Assembly (NCBI GenBank): GCA_951799445.1
Contig: OX637290.1
Coordinates: 34,590,987 to 34,654,986, forward strand
Length of the DNA stretch: 64,000 bases
Direction of reading: 5' to 3'
Source of the DNA: Pseudisothecium myosuroides
Lineage: Eukaryota; Streptophyta; Bryopsida; Hypnales; Lembophyllaceae
This document shows, one piece after another, positions 1 through 10,589 of the stretch. Below the pieces are notes generated by a model. That model made no database searches, was not told the origin of the DNA, and was given only the letters and a program-made list of their open reading frames with translations. The translations under genes and the position numbers were made by a program. Position 1 is the first letter of the stretch; every line of letters begins with the position of its first letter.

Positions 1-389
1 CAATCCGTTGACACAATGAAAAGTCATAAGATTGTTGTTTACATAGGGGAAAGTGAGAGAGGGAAACGCAAAAAAGCCCCTTGTGAAGGACTTTGGATGT
101 GCAATCATGATGGAACAAAGAACAAACTAAACCATTTATTTATTTTGTATTTTAAATCTCAGTCTGAATGATTTAATGAGTTAAATGCTTTCAAATTTGT
201 TAATGCACTTTGACGGGTGATGAATGCTTAAACCTGGAATCATGTCATTCATGAGAATATTGTAGGTCATGCAATCTTCCTCTGGATTTTTGAAATGATC
301 GAACGTGGTATACATCTACATCATTATTTGACAACGATGTACGTAATATTGTTATTTGTTATTGTTATTTGAACAATCTCCACCGATGT
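1..389. other. Intergenic DNA, no feature seen
   Basis: The DNA is AT-rich. I see no open reading frame with coding character, no inverted repeat and no RNA gene. It leads directly into the ~180-bp satellite. Confidence 0.6.
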
Positions 390-1385
390 GAAACAAAAAA
401 TCGGGAATGAAATGCATGATGGCTTGAAACGGCTTAAATCATATTTAAAAAGTCATGAAATTTCATACATGCATGCATAAAATTTGATTTAGAAAAATGT
501 AATTGCTCCAACCTTAAATTCCACCACTATTTTCTAGTCTTGCCCGTTGAAAAATTCTAATTCACATGAAAATAAAAAAATTGGGAATGAAACGGGCCCT
601 GCCATTGAACTATGGCTTCATTTTAAAAATGTCATGGAATTTCACACGTGCATGCATAAAATTCTACTATGAAAGTTGGAATTGCTCTCAGGATTTAGAT
701 TCCACCACTATATTCACTTCTTGCCCCTTGCAAAATTCTAATTCACGTGAAGAAAAAAAAATTGGGAATGAAACAGTTAGGCCCTGCCATGGAATGGCTT
801 CATTTTAAAAACGTCATGGATGGTTCATACATGCATGCATAAAATTCTATTGTGGAAGTTGGAATTGCTCTTAGGATTTAGATTCCACCACTATAATTAT
901 TCACTTCTTGCCCATTGCAAAATTCTAATTCACGTGAAGTAAAAAAAATTGGGAATGCAACGGGCCCTCCCATGGAATGGCTTCATTTTTAAATTGTCAT
1001 GGATGGTTCATACATGCATGCATAAAATTCTATCGTGGAAGTTGGAATTGCTCTCAGGATTTAGATTCCACCACTATTTTTACTTCTTGCCCGTTGAAAA
1101 ATCCATCTTAACGTGAATTAAAATAAATGGGGAATAAAAATATTGGGCCCTGCCATGAAATGGCTTCATTTTGAAAATGTCATGGATGGTTCATACATGC
1201 ATGCATAAAATTCTATTGTTGGAGTTGGAATTCCTCTTAGGATTTAGATTCCACCACTATAATTATTTACTTCTTGCCCATTGCAAAATTCTAATTCACG
1301 TGAAGTAAAAAAAATTGGGAATGAAACGGGCCCTCCCATGGAATGGTTTCGTTTTAAAAATGTTTGGCAATTTCATGCATAAGAC
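390..1385. repeat. ~180-bp tandem satellite, about 5.5 copies
   Basis: A unit of about 177-183 bp repeats from about 390 to 1385. The landmark CATGCATGCATAAAATT recurs near 468, 651, 829, 1012 and 1195, with a last partial landmark near 1372. Each unit also carries GGGCCCTSCCATGGAATGG, a GGAATTGCTCTYAGGATTTAG segment and AATTCACGTGAA. Copies are clearly related but differ by many substitutions. The unit length is in the range typical of plant nucleosomal satellites. Older relatives of the same unit appear at 22.5-23.2 kb. The short frame at 566-808 is an accident of the repeat. Confidence 0.85.
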
Positions 1386-2580
1386 AGTGCATGTCGATAT
1401 GGAAAAAAAGGTACAAGTTCAAAATACTCCGCTCATGAAGTGAAGAGGCATGAGTGGGAGAAGTCCAATCATGCTACATTTTTCCGAACTTACCACGTAA
1501 CCTAAAAAGGTCCTCCTCCGCCTGCGGTTCATTCAAAGAACTCTCATTCCATAAATCATACATAAAACAGTACATGTCGGTATCAAAAAAAGAATGTATA
1601 AGTTCTTAATCTTCCGCTCATGAAGTCATGAGCAAGAAAAGTCCATGGATTGGTACGTTTTCCAAAATTGCGATACATATTACATGTCGATTTAAAAACA
1701 AAAAATTGAAGTTGTAACTTAATATTAATTTTTTTTTTATAAATTGAAGATCATTTTTGAACGTCCTTTGTTTGACATTTTTTTTTAATTTCCATTTTTT
1801 GCAAGTAATTCCAAGATCATGGGCGGCTGGGCTTGGTCACGTACTTTGGAGAACTGTCTCCAGATATGCTCCAAAACACAAGTAAATTAAATAGATTAGC
1901 ACCTAGTATGCCCCTAAAACCGCGAGCAATCACGCTCTTGTCCACATCTATTCAATGATCATTGGAAGACAATTTATATAGAAGACAATAAGATAATTTA
2001 GATATTATTTCTTCATTACACATTTGCCAATCATGTTGATTGTGTACATGAAAATGATTGCAAAGGAGATGAATGAGAAAGAATTATATAGGAAAATCAT
2101 CAACAATGTTCCCTGTACTTTTGTAATCGTTACAGTCATTTCTATTTAATTAAATAATTTGGACTAATCATTTTCTAGAGAAATGACACAAGTGCAAACT
2201 AGAAATCAAAGTTCATTATGTTAAAGGCATATTTAGCGGCTTGTAAAAAAATAATAATCATCGAAACCAAAGGTTAAACCTAGAAATCAATGTAGCAATC
2301 TATGAAATTAAACCGCTCATGATTCGTAACTAATGTTTGCATGGGCAGAGTATTTAAAATAGTAAATCTACATTTTTTTTTGTTAAAATTAACTCGTACA
2401 ACATCATGCATGATTTATGGAATGAAGGGTCTTTGAACCGCAAGACCGAGGTTTTTTTTTTAGATTACGTGGTAAGTTTGGAAAAACGTAGCACGGACTT
2501 TTTCCGCTCAATCATGACTCTTCACTTCATGAGCGGAGTATTTACAACTTGTACATTTTTTTCCCATACCGACATTTAAA
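1386..2580. mobile_element. Fold-back element with ~180-bp inverted arms
   Basis: The left arm (about 1388-1566) is repeated in inverted orientation at about 2405-2575. Shared landmarks include GCTCATGAAGTGAAGA against TCTTCACTTCATGAGC, and CTTACCACGTAA against TTACGTGGTAAG. A second, partial direct copy of the left arm lies at about 1560-1690, so the left end is a tandem duplication of the arm. The ~700-bp middle is AT-rich and has no coding frame. This is the structure of a non-autonomous fold-back or MITE-like DNA transposon. I could not find a convincing target-site duplication. Confidence 0.75.
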
Positions 2581-2859
2581 ATAGTATAACTAGGTTGCCT
2601 TATTTCAACAAAGTTACTTTACAAGCCATCAAAGTAAATAAACGTTTCTACAATTATTTTTATTTGTAGACATGGAGTTTCGAGAGTTCCAATAGCAACA
2701 ATACTTAAATAACAAATAGTGCATTCTTATAGAGAAACAAAAAAAATGTATGTGGTAATTATCGAATGTCACGAAATTAGTGAGGTGCAAGTGTGCGACC
2801 TAATTTCAGCATTTTGTGTAATGAGTGATTATTTAGCTTAAGACTTCTATTCAAGCCCT
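2581..2859. other. AT-rich spacer, nothing seen
   Basis: No gene or repeat is recognisable between the fold-back element and the GC-rich start of the copy-1 gene. Confidence 0.5.
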
Positions 2860-3194
2860 CCTCATGATGTCAGTAATCATGAGGACGGTGGGCAGTCATG
2901 ACCTCCGCCGTCTTGCACCTGACAGCGCCACGTCAGCATTTTTCCCCGACGGTTTCCTCTCCTCCTGGTTTCCTTTCCTCTTCACGATGTCTGCTTGCAG
3001 TGCTTTTCTCCCGACGTCGTGTGCTTCTCCGTTCTCCGTTTTGCTCAGTCGTGCGCTTCTCCGCCTTCCTTGTGCATTCATTCTCAGTTCCTGCAGTCCG
3101 TGAGTTTGGGTCAATTTCTAAAGGTTTGCATTTGGAGTGAGTTTGGTTGTTTGGAGGTTCTCTGTTTGGTTCAACATTTGTGCGCGGAGCTGAG
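2860..3194 (+). promoter_or_regulatory. Probable promoter and 5' leader of copy-1 gene
   Basis: The base composition switches abruptly from AT-rich to a GC-balanced, pyrimidine-rich leader typical of a plant transcription start region. GCCACGTCAGC at 2927-2937 is an ACGT-core bZIP-type element. The several short overlapping frames here differ in every phase and lack coding signature, so I treat the region as non-coding leader. A similar composition switch precedes copy 2 (about 24.45 kb) and the 53-kb transposase (about 51.5 kb). No clear TATA box is visible. Confidence 0.4.
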
Positions 3195-4190
3195 TGCGTC
3201 GGGGGACATCCAAGGAGCGTGTTCAAATTTTGCTAGCGGAGTCTGTGGACGTGCGCGGAGAACGACACTGCTATCTCGTGGTGGAGTGTGCGGAGCATTT
3301 CTTGGCGGAGGCGGTGCGCAAGCTTTCAGATCCAGTGCGCGAGAAGGACAAGGTGTTGGATTTCACCCGGCTCATCCAACAGGTTAGTTTGTCATAGTCA
3401 AGCCTCCAAAGCAGCATTTTGATTTTGTAGTTTTGACTCCATCTGTAAGGTTGATTTACTTCTTTGTTGTGGATTTCTGATTGCATAGAGCTGCGCGTTT
3501 GCTGTGGAGTTCAGCTTCTAGGCTTGGAAAGAATTGATGATCCCATTCAAGCTTGTAGATTGCATCATTCTAGTACATGGATACAATGAATGTTTAGCAC
3601 TCGCCTTCCTTGCAGCTGTAGGCTCTCCTCACGCATCGTAGTTGTCGGTTCATATGAATTGTAGACCCTAAAATGCTAAATAACCTTGATGTAGTTCACG
3701 AACTAGAGTTCAATGTGTATGGACTGCTGTGAGTGTTTGAATTGAAGCAAAGTGAAGTAAGGAATGGGAATGTTGCTCCCAAAGAGGAATGGAGCGAAGA
3801 GTTCATTGTATATTATTTAGTTAGACAGTACTCGTTTGTGAATGATATTAGGAACATGGTTTGTGCAGGGATTTTATGACTATGATCAGACACGCTTGTT
3901 TTCTGTGCGAAAGGCTACTTAGTCCGTCGCTTTAGAATGATTTAAGTTTACCTTCTCTTCAATTAAATTCACTTCGCTAGTCATGAAGAAACAAGTTAGG
4001 AGTTTGTGATTCTCAGTGAATGATTGAAGCTACAATTTCTTCTGCATTTGAATTTCATGCCACAGTCTTTCGAAGAGCGGAAGGGCATTTCTGTAGTAGC
4101 TGAAAACAAGGCCGGACCCGTGCAAGCGGAAGCTACGATGGCAGCAGCTCCATCCCAGCGTACAGCAGACCTCCCAGTTTGGAAGGACCC
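3195..4190 (+). CDS. Copy 1, first two exons (uncertain start)
   Basis: The frame at about 3195-3381 encodes charged, helix-like sequence ending at a GTTAGT donor. In that frame a TGA closes it immediately upstream and no ATG is available, so its start is unresolved. The second exon (4066-4190) follows a CACAG acceptor in the matching phase and ends at a GTAAGT donor. It contains an in-frame ATG at 4135, which is the safest start I can name. Both pieces are short and unrecognised. Confidence 0.4.
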
Positions 4191-5219
4191 GTAAGTTACT
4201 TTGAACTATATTCTCATTACTTTCCGTTTCTTGCTTGCAATGTCTACGTTATAAACAATACCAATAATTAGGGTATGGCTATTTGCAATTGCATTGGTAC
4301 GCACTTTGCTGAAAACGAGGGTAGTAGAGCCTCTGTCATGGTGGCTGTTATAAACATGGCCGAGAAATACGGTAGTACATATGCCGAGAAGAACACACGG
4401 TAATGAGTACATGACTCTGTCACCGCAGATAGTGACCCTAAAACCGTGCATCGTGGGATCCCACGACAGGGCAGTCCCTGTGTAGATTCGAGCATCGTAG
4501 GATCCCTGACTTGAAACCCTAGCCGCCCACCACTGCGCGGCCACACGAGTTTTAGGGTTTGTGGCCCATCGTGGGATCCCCCGATGATAAGATGTGAAGA
4601 CGCAATCTAAACCCAGACCACAGGTTAGGCACAGACCAGGCAATGGATTAGTAACCCATCGTGGGATCCCCCGATGGAGGATAGTAAGGACCGCGTCTGA
4701 CCCAGACATAACAATTAGAAGGCCACCTACATAGAGCATTCAAGTACTAAACCGTCGTGGGAAATCACGACGAGAGAGTCTAGCGTGGGTAGAGAAATTG
4801 AGATGAAGGCGCGTTAATAAATAGCGCTGATTATGTGAACAATCAATCGTGGGATCCCACGACAGACAGTAGTTTCACAGATCATCACCGATCACCTTCT
4901 AAGATATTCCAATATCCATTCTATGTTATTTGGTGCCGTCGTCATATGCCGGGACGCCTTCAGTTAGTGAGTTGAGATGCAGTAACCACCTGCCCACTAC
5001 TGTCCGTGAATGTAACCGATCGTGATATCCCACGACAACGGTAATTTGTGAAACCAGATCATCAAAATGATCACGAAACCATTCCTTCGCTTTCATAACA
5101 TCCGTCGTGGGATCCCACGACTAAGGATAAAAATTAAAGTTAGAACGAGAATAATATCGCACCACCATCTGCTCTATCGGACAATGTAGAAACTAACATC
5201 TCTTTCTACCATGCTGCAG
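4191..5219 (+). repeat. Intron with family-A palindrome array
   Basis: This ~1.03-kb intron carries eight copies of a palindromic word close to ATCGTGGGATCCCACGAT. They start near 4450, 4492 (degenerate), 4567, 4658, 4753, 4846, 5018 and 5103. Spacing is mostly about 85-95 bp, with one double gap. Centres vary (GGGATCCC, GATATCCC, GGGAAATC), while the outer TCGTG...CACGA arms persist. The open frame on the minus strand across 4206-4739 arises because the palindromes read the same on both strands; I do not call it a gene. The homologous intron of copy 2 holds a different palindrome family. Confidence 0.85.
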
Positions 5220-6543
5220 TGAAATGCAAGTCGACGAAGGTCCAGAAGAACTGACACCAAGGAAGCTTGGTACCTTCATCGACCGCTACATTACGTCTTT
5301 GGAGTACACAGGTCCACATCCACCACAAGCCTTTTTCCGATGCGACGAGCAGATTACGCATTGGGGAATCGCCTGGAAAGCAGAGAGTGACGGCTCCGCC
5401 ACTATTCTTCCCACGCTGGTGAATGGGACAATGGGGCACCCAACTGCCGGACTGAAGGTACTAGAAATGAAGGGGCTTGACGACGACACAGCGCTCCTAG
5501 TTGTAGAGGAGAAGGTTCCCCTTTCCGGGGAGATCATAACGTTTGGGCTGATCCTTGACTACGCGAAGTTCAGCCTCACTCTTTGCGAGTCTGTGACTGC
5601 AAGATCACATCTGATGTGCAAGGACACGTCTAAGCCTCGGTGGAAGCCTAAGGAGCTGAAGAACCAGTGGGACATAATCCTGGAAGACTTAAGAGATACA
5701 AACGCTCCCCCGCAAGCCGTGACAGCGGTTGCTCCCACGCCGTCCCCCAAAAAGAAGACCAGGAAGAGGAAGTCTGCAGTTGGAGCTCCCGGGGACGAAG
5801 TTGAAGCCGCAGCTGGGACATCCGGAAAGAAGAAAAAACCGGATACCCCGCTTCCGCTTCAGAGGGCTGTGGCTCTAGGGGAGGCAGACGTGAAGAAGAT
5901 GACACCGGAAGAGATGAATAAGATGAGGACCCTGTACGAGAACTCTTTTGGTGGCTTGTACAAATGGGGCAGGAAACCAGTCTGTGACAGCAAAGGAGAG
6001 CTCATCCGCGTGCACTACGACTATCTGCACCAGGCACCTGTAGCACTGCTCGTGTACAGGGGAATTCAGGCAGAGCGGCTTGATTCGCTGACGAGGAAGG
6101 CACGAATCACACCTGATTATGACTCGGAGAACAGAGTCATAACAGTGCTTCCCCTTAAAGCGGGACCTTACGGCCCAGCGAAGGTAGTGTCGTACTATGA
6201 GAAGTAAGCGCCGAAAAAGGAGATCTTTGAAAACCCCAAGACGCACTACTACATTATAGGGGGCCAACACACTGTCCAGGCATTCAAGGACCTGATTAGG
6301 CTTGGTGTGATTCCCGAGAAGGATAAGAAGCTCGCCTCCACCTTCAATATTTTACCTGTGTGGACGGACAAAGATCACCACGGAGACCTAGTGCACTTCT
6401 CGCGGGCGCTGAACCAAGATGTCGTCGGCGAACAGAAGGAGCAGAACTTCACGAAGCAGCTGCTGAACGCAAGAATCAAGTGGCGGAGTATGGGAAGTCC
6501 ACAGCCAGCAATATTGGGCAGATCGCACTCAGTAGAGTACAAT
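5220..6543 (+). CDS. Copy 1 exon 3: N-terminal domain and ParB-like GGQHT motif
   Basis: The exon opens at a TGCTGCAG acceptor, with T completing the split proline codon. The first ~170 codons form an unknown globular domain that aligns by pattern with the exon at 27102 in copy 2. A Pro/Lys-rich linker follows (KKKTRKRK, GKKKKP), which could act as a nuclear signal. After a second unknown stretch comes YYIIGGQHTVQAF at about 6247-6285. This matches the (D/G)GQH(R/T) pattern of the ParB/sulfiredoxin superfamily, followed by a short W-containing strand. A TAA at 6205-6207 interrupts the frame ten residues before a long open continuation, so it is a nonsense change rather than the true end. The exon ends at GTAAGA. 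The function is unknown. Confidence 0.65.
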
Positions 6544-7002
6544 GTAAGAATGCTGCTAGAGTTGACATATTTTTTTTGGGGGGTCATCAGAGTGCGCTCT
6601 ACCTGACCATCGTGGGATCTCCCGATGGTCCTGCACTACATCTCAGACCTTCATTACGTTAGAACCTCGTCATCGTGGTATCCCACGACTAAGTCCTGGA
6701 TTTGCGATAAGGGGTAGTTCTACGTTAGAGTGCAGCCATCGTGATATCCCACGACTTTAACATATGAAATACCAGATAGCGCTAGTTTAGTTTTTTGTGC
6801 TGGCGGTTCAGTGCGTGGTGTTTTCAAATTGTGCATGTAGAAGATAGTGGCTCATCGTGATATCTCACGACTGCCTGTTGCCTAAACGACTTCCTCGTGG
6901 TAACTGACTGATCGTGGGATCGCACGACTGTTTATTGGACTTCTTGTGTTCACGTGGTCTGTCTACGGATCGCGTACTGACTGTTACTCCTTTGTTGGGC
7001 AG
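6544..7002 (+). repeat. Intron with five family-A palindromes
   Basis: Palindromic words start near 6608, 6671, 6737, 6853 and 6910, about 57-66 bp apart with one double gap. The copy at 6608-6629 has the form CCATCGTGGGATCTCCCGATGG. The rest of the intron is unique and AT-balanced. The equivalent intron of copy 2 (31884-32027) contains two family-B palindromes instead. Confidence 0.85.
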
Positions 7003-8361
7003 GTGTTTCAGCCGTCGGTGGCAACAATATTTGCGGGAGCAAAGGCGAAAGACATCGCCGAACTGAGAATCCCTCTACTCTTCCTGGAGAACGACGCTGA
7101 TGTTGAGAGATGGATCAAGATAGAGGAGAGATTCATGGCAGGTCTCCTTCCCGACGCAGCGGGGCTGGTCGATGTATCGGGGAGTACGGATCGCAAACCG
7201 TTGGCGGCAAACGACTTCAAGCCCCTTTACGGACTTAGACCGGAGGACATCAATTTCCTTGCAGATCAAGTCGAAGCCCAGGTTATTAGCATGAAGACCT
7301 CCGTCGCAAAGTCGAAATCACAGAGAGGTGGAAAACGCATCATCTCTCTTGCAGACGCCGGCGCCAAAATTCGGTTGGTCAGGGCGATGAAGAACGAACT
7401 CTTGTCACACTACAAGGGTCATCTGCTGCCGGCGAGGAGGGTGGAGTACGAGCCTTACCCGGACTCTTTGTGGGTCGAGTTTGCGACGGAAAGGAACATT
7501 CAGCACGAGGATGTGGAGATGTGGGTCAACAAGGCAATGGAAACCCCTGCTGGAAAGAAGTGGTTGCAGGATCGGACGAAAAATCTCAACAGGACGTTCG
7601 ACCCAGCTGACCTTCCGCAGTCAGTGATCCAAATGTGGGAGTCGTACTTCAAGCTGACGGCGGAGGAAGAATCGGTGCAGGCAAATGCACGTGGTTTTTC
7701 AGAGCACTATCTCTGTAAAACCATGGAGGAAAGCAGCTGGGACATCAGCGCCACCTTGGCGGCAGGGGACGTCATAGCGTGGAGGGGAAAGAAGAAGCAG
7801 CACCTCTACATCTGGTTCATGTTCGAGTCAACGTCCTGCGGGTGTCGCGCCAAAATTCTTGAAGAGCGGAAGTTGAAGAGACTCTTTGACGCTCTGGAGT
7901 ACTATGATCCGCAGGACCAGACAATCGTAGCCCGCTCTGCCGCCGTTCTCCTCACAGATGCCGACGGGTTCCACATGATTGTGGCTCACATAGAGAAACG
8001 AAGGATGGAAGTGAAAGCTAGGTTGTGGGACTAGCACGTTGTGAACTACATGGCAGGGCCCGAAGACTTCTTCCCTCAAGCTCCGGCCGGAGACGGGTAC
8101 AATGTCTTTGTTGTCTTCATTTTTGGGCACAGCGAAGAGCACGAGCGGCGGACTTGCTTCAAAAGCTTCTTCCCGGGATTGGACCGCCTGACTCAGGTGT
8201 ACAAGGCGGAAGATATGCCGGACGACTACCCTTACTGGCGTCGGCAGCAGATGCCGTATCTGAAGATCAGCAGTGCGTTGATTCTATTCGAAGGACTAGC
8301 TTGCAGCGACTATGTCTTTGTGAATGTCAACGGGGGTCCGGAGTTCACATATCTGGGCTTG
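7003..8361 (+). CDS. Copy 1 exon 4: long unknown middle region
   Basis: The exon starts after TTGGGCAG and continues the ParB-like module with VFQPSVATIFAG. It then encodes about 340 residues of charged, mostly helical sequence that I do not recognise. A TAG at 8032-8034 interrupts the frame. Beyond it the same frame runs about 110 codons to a GTATGC donor and includes VFVNVNGGPEFTYLGL. The end aligns by pattern with the short exon ending at 38527 in copy 2. The pairing of a Gly-Gly loop with a following YSEGGKVLE in the next exon is suggestive of a Rossmann-like core, but this is only a guess. Confidence 0.6.
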
Positions 8362-8460
8362 GTATGCACTACAACGATTGTCTTTTCTTTTGTTCTTTTG
8401 ATAATCTCATTTCGATTTTGGGGATTTGAATGTCACTAATTTCCGGTTGTTGTATTTCAG
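8362..8460 (+). other. Short intron without palindromes
   Basis: A 99-bp intron with a GTATGC donor and a TTGTATTTCAG acceptor. No family-A word is present, unlike the two larger upstream introns. Confidence 0.7.
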
Positions 8461-8694
8461 TATTCGGAAGGTGGTAAAGTGCTGGAAGTTGTCGATTCAG
8501 CGGAAGCGAAGACGTTAAGTCAGGTCTTCGCCAAGCAGATTTGGGACGACAAACATGCGCAGGCGGCACCCCTTCCTCTTCCGGAGGCCGGACACAAGGA
8601 CGAGGAAGTTGAGAGTGATGATGACGATGCTGTACTCGAAGACATCACCCAACACAGACCGGGTTCAGGAACAAGGTCGGTTGAGCACCCTAAG
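8461..8694 (+). CDS. Copy 1 exon 5: short acidic exon
   Basis: This is exactly 78 codons in phase 0, beginning YSEGGKVLEVVDS. It ends in an acidic tract (EVESDDDDAVLEDI) before a GTTAGT donor. It corresponds in position to the start of the exon at 38870 in copy 2. Confidence 0.6.
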
Positions 8695-8819
8695 GTTAGT
8701 GTGCATTATTTGCTGAACCATCGTGATATCTCCGGACGTTGGGCAGCGTATATCTCTCGCATGCTAATCTGGGAGGGCAAACTGAGCTCAATTGTGGTGG
8801 GATATTGCCTTTCTCGCAG
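8695..8819 (+). repeat. Short intron with one partial family-A word
   Basis: The intron runs from GTTAGT to TTTCTCGCAG. It contains CCATCGTGATATCTCCGGA at 8718-8736, a decayed family-A palindrome. Confidence 0.6.
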
Positions 8820-10497
8820 GCGAAATCTCCGACTTCCTCCCCCCGGCGAGAGCAGCTGATGGATGCGCCAAGTGGAGCAGAGGATGCAGACGATGTTCCC
8901 AAAGTTCATTCGGCGCAAGCGGAGCTGGCAGATCTGGCAGAGGAGCATGAGAGTACTCTAGAGCCGTCAGCAGCTGAACGAATTGTAATTCCAATATCCA
9001 GCGGGTCGTCAGGCAAAGTGAATTCAGGTATCCAATTAACGGACCCAAGGATATCCAAGAGGAAGCCGTTTAAGACGCCGGTCAAGGAACCCGACACCGC
9101 AATGGATACTGGGAGCACAAAGGCGGCCAAGCGAGCGCGGAAGACAGCACTCGAGAATCGGAAGGGGGGGTCCTCCAAGTGGACTCCAAGTAAGTCGTTG
9201 GTGCAGCGCAAACAGTCGCTAGCGAAGCTGACTGGGAGTCTCAATCCCGAAGCATCAGTCGTGGCAGAAGCGCTTCTGACTTGTGCCTTGGGACCGTTAC
9301 CATCGAGGCCTGTGAAGTCGACTCAGCCGCAACAGGAGGATGCGCAGGCATCTCGTGCTTCAGGAGCTGACAGACAGCTTCCGGACCTCGACTTATTAAC
9401 CCTGGACGACACTCACCGACCAGCATCGGGGGATCCCACGATGACGAACGAGTCACTGGTCAAGAGCGGGGAGGATGCTGCCGACCTCAGCGAGGGGAGG
9501 AATGAGTCGAAGGGGGATGATGACCACCTCGGATCGGGGGATCCCACGACGGGCCATGCATTACCTGTAGAGACTGTGTTAGCTGTCTCTCGACGTGGTG
9601 CAGGGAGGGATGACCAAGGCCGAACACCGGGACCTGAAGGATCGGGGGATCCCACGATCGTTGAAGAGTTAGTGGTCTCAATTCATCATGGCGATCCGGC
9701 AGAGAGCGAGGGGGGTGAACATCAGGAAGGAGTGGTTGCATTGTCTTCGTCGGGGGATCCCACGACTGTGCGAGAGCGATTGCTCCCGCCGATGGGCATC
9801 ACGGTTGCTGTACTGAACGACACCCTTGTTGACTTGGTCCCCCTGAGTTCCAAACCTGTTCCTGGAAGGAAGAGTAAACCTGTCATAGGGCGGGCGAGGA
9901 TTGTCGACATTGCTTCACTGGCCTCCAGTGTTCCACTGGAGGTTGCAGGAGAGGTGGTTCCTGATGACGGTGAGTGCCATTCTGACGAAGTGCTAGAGGC
10001 CATACCTTACGAGGCCGAAGAAATAATGAAGTTCTGTCTTGTTGATCGTATGAGAGCATTTGGTCATTTACCGAGTCTAAACCACTATGGGAAGAAGCGT
10101 CTCGATAACAACAAGGATATTCATTTGGAATCCGTAAGGCGAGCGAACCGTTTCCTTTACAAGCCCGTCTTTAAATGGATATTTCAGGATGGTCCGCGTG
10201 CAGTGTATGATGGAGGGGATCCACCTGATGCAGACGAAGAGTGGGAGGCATTGGAAGGCGGCGTTAGAGGGAGGAGGGTGGTGGTGGCTTCGAGCGACGA
10301 CGACCTTGAGCCGGGATCTTTCAGTGGTGACCAGGGGGAAAGAGGACCAGTGAGCGCCGACGAGAGAGGAAAGGGGCAAATGCTCGTCGAGAGGAGGGGG
10401 GAAGGATCAGTGAGCGGTGGCAAGAGGGAAAGAGGACGATTGGGCGACGAAAGGAGGGCGGAAGGGTCGCCAGCTTGTAGCGTCCGAGCTCCCGCAG
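8820..10497 (+). CDS. Copy 1 exon 6: long low-complexity linker with SGDPT repeats
   Basis: About 559 codons, ending in phase 1 at GCAG|GTAACA. The sequence is Ser/Gly/Asp/Glu-rich, with a basic patch (KRARK) near 9130, and is probably disordered. From 9424 to 9766 it contains four 36-residue units, each starting SGDPT. The SGDPT codons are the family-A palindrome TCGGGGGATCCCACG, while the other 31 residues of each unit share almost nothing. The C-terminal part (about 10003-10250) is more ordered, with LVDRMRAFGHLPSLN. It is followed by a run of related GERG/GEGS arginine-glycine motifs to about 10470. The function is unknown; it links the ParB-like half to the HAD domain. Confidence 0.6.
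9424..9860 (+). repeat. Four 108-bp coding units, each with a family-A palindrome
   Basis: GGATCCC starts at 9431, 9539, 9647 and 9755, exactly 108 bp apart each time. Only the ~18-bp palindrome is well conserved between units; the remaining ~90 bp is nearly unalignable. All four copies lie in the same frame and orientation and encode SGDPT followed by M, T, I or T. Confidence 0.9.
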
Positions 10498-10589
10498 GTA
10501 ACATGCCTACATTATTGTCAATGTACATACGAGATAACGAATCTTGAATTGGCCGGTCACTGACTCTGTGCTTCTCTTGTATTCTGCAG

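Noticed and set aside
566..808. 80-codon frame in the satellite
   Set aside because: It spans more than one satellite unit and is not open in the neighbouring units.
4206..4739. 177-codon minus-strand open frame
   Set aside because: It lies in an intron, and its repeated RGIPRW peptide is simply the palindrome read on the other strand.
9424..9766. GGATCC/GATATC/AGATCT as restriction-modification recognition sites
   Set aside because: The conserved symmetry extends to 16-22 bp and the central six bases are the least conserved, so a six-base site is not what is kept.
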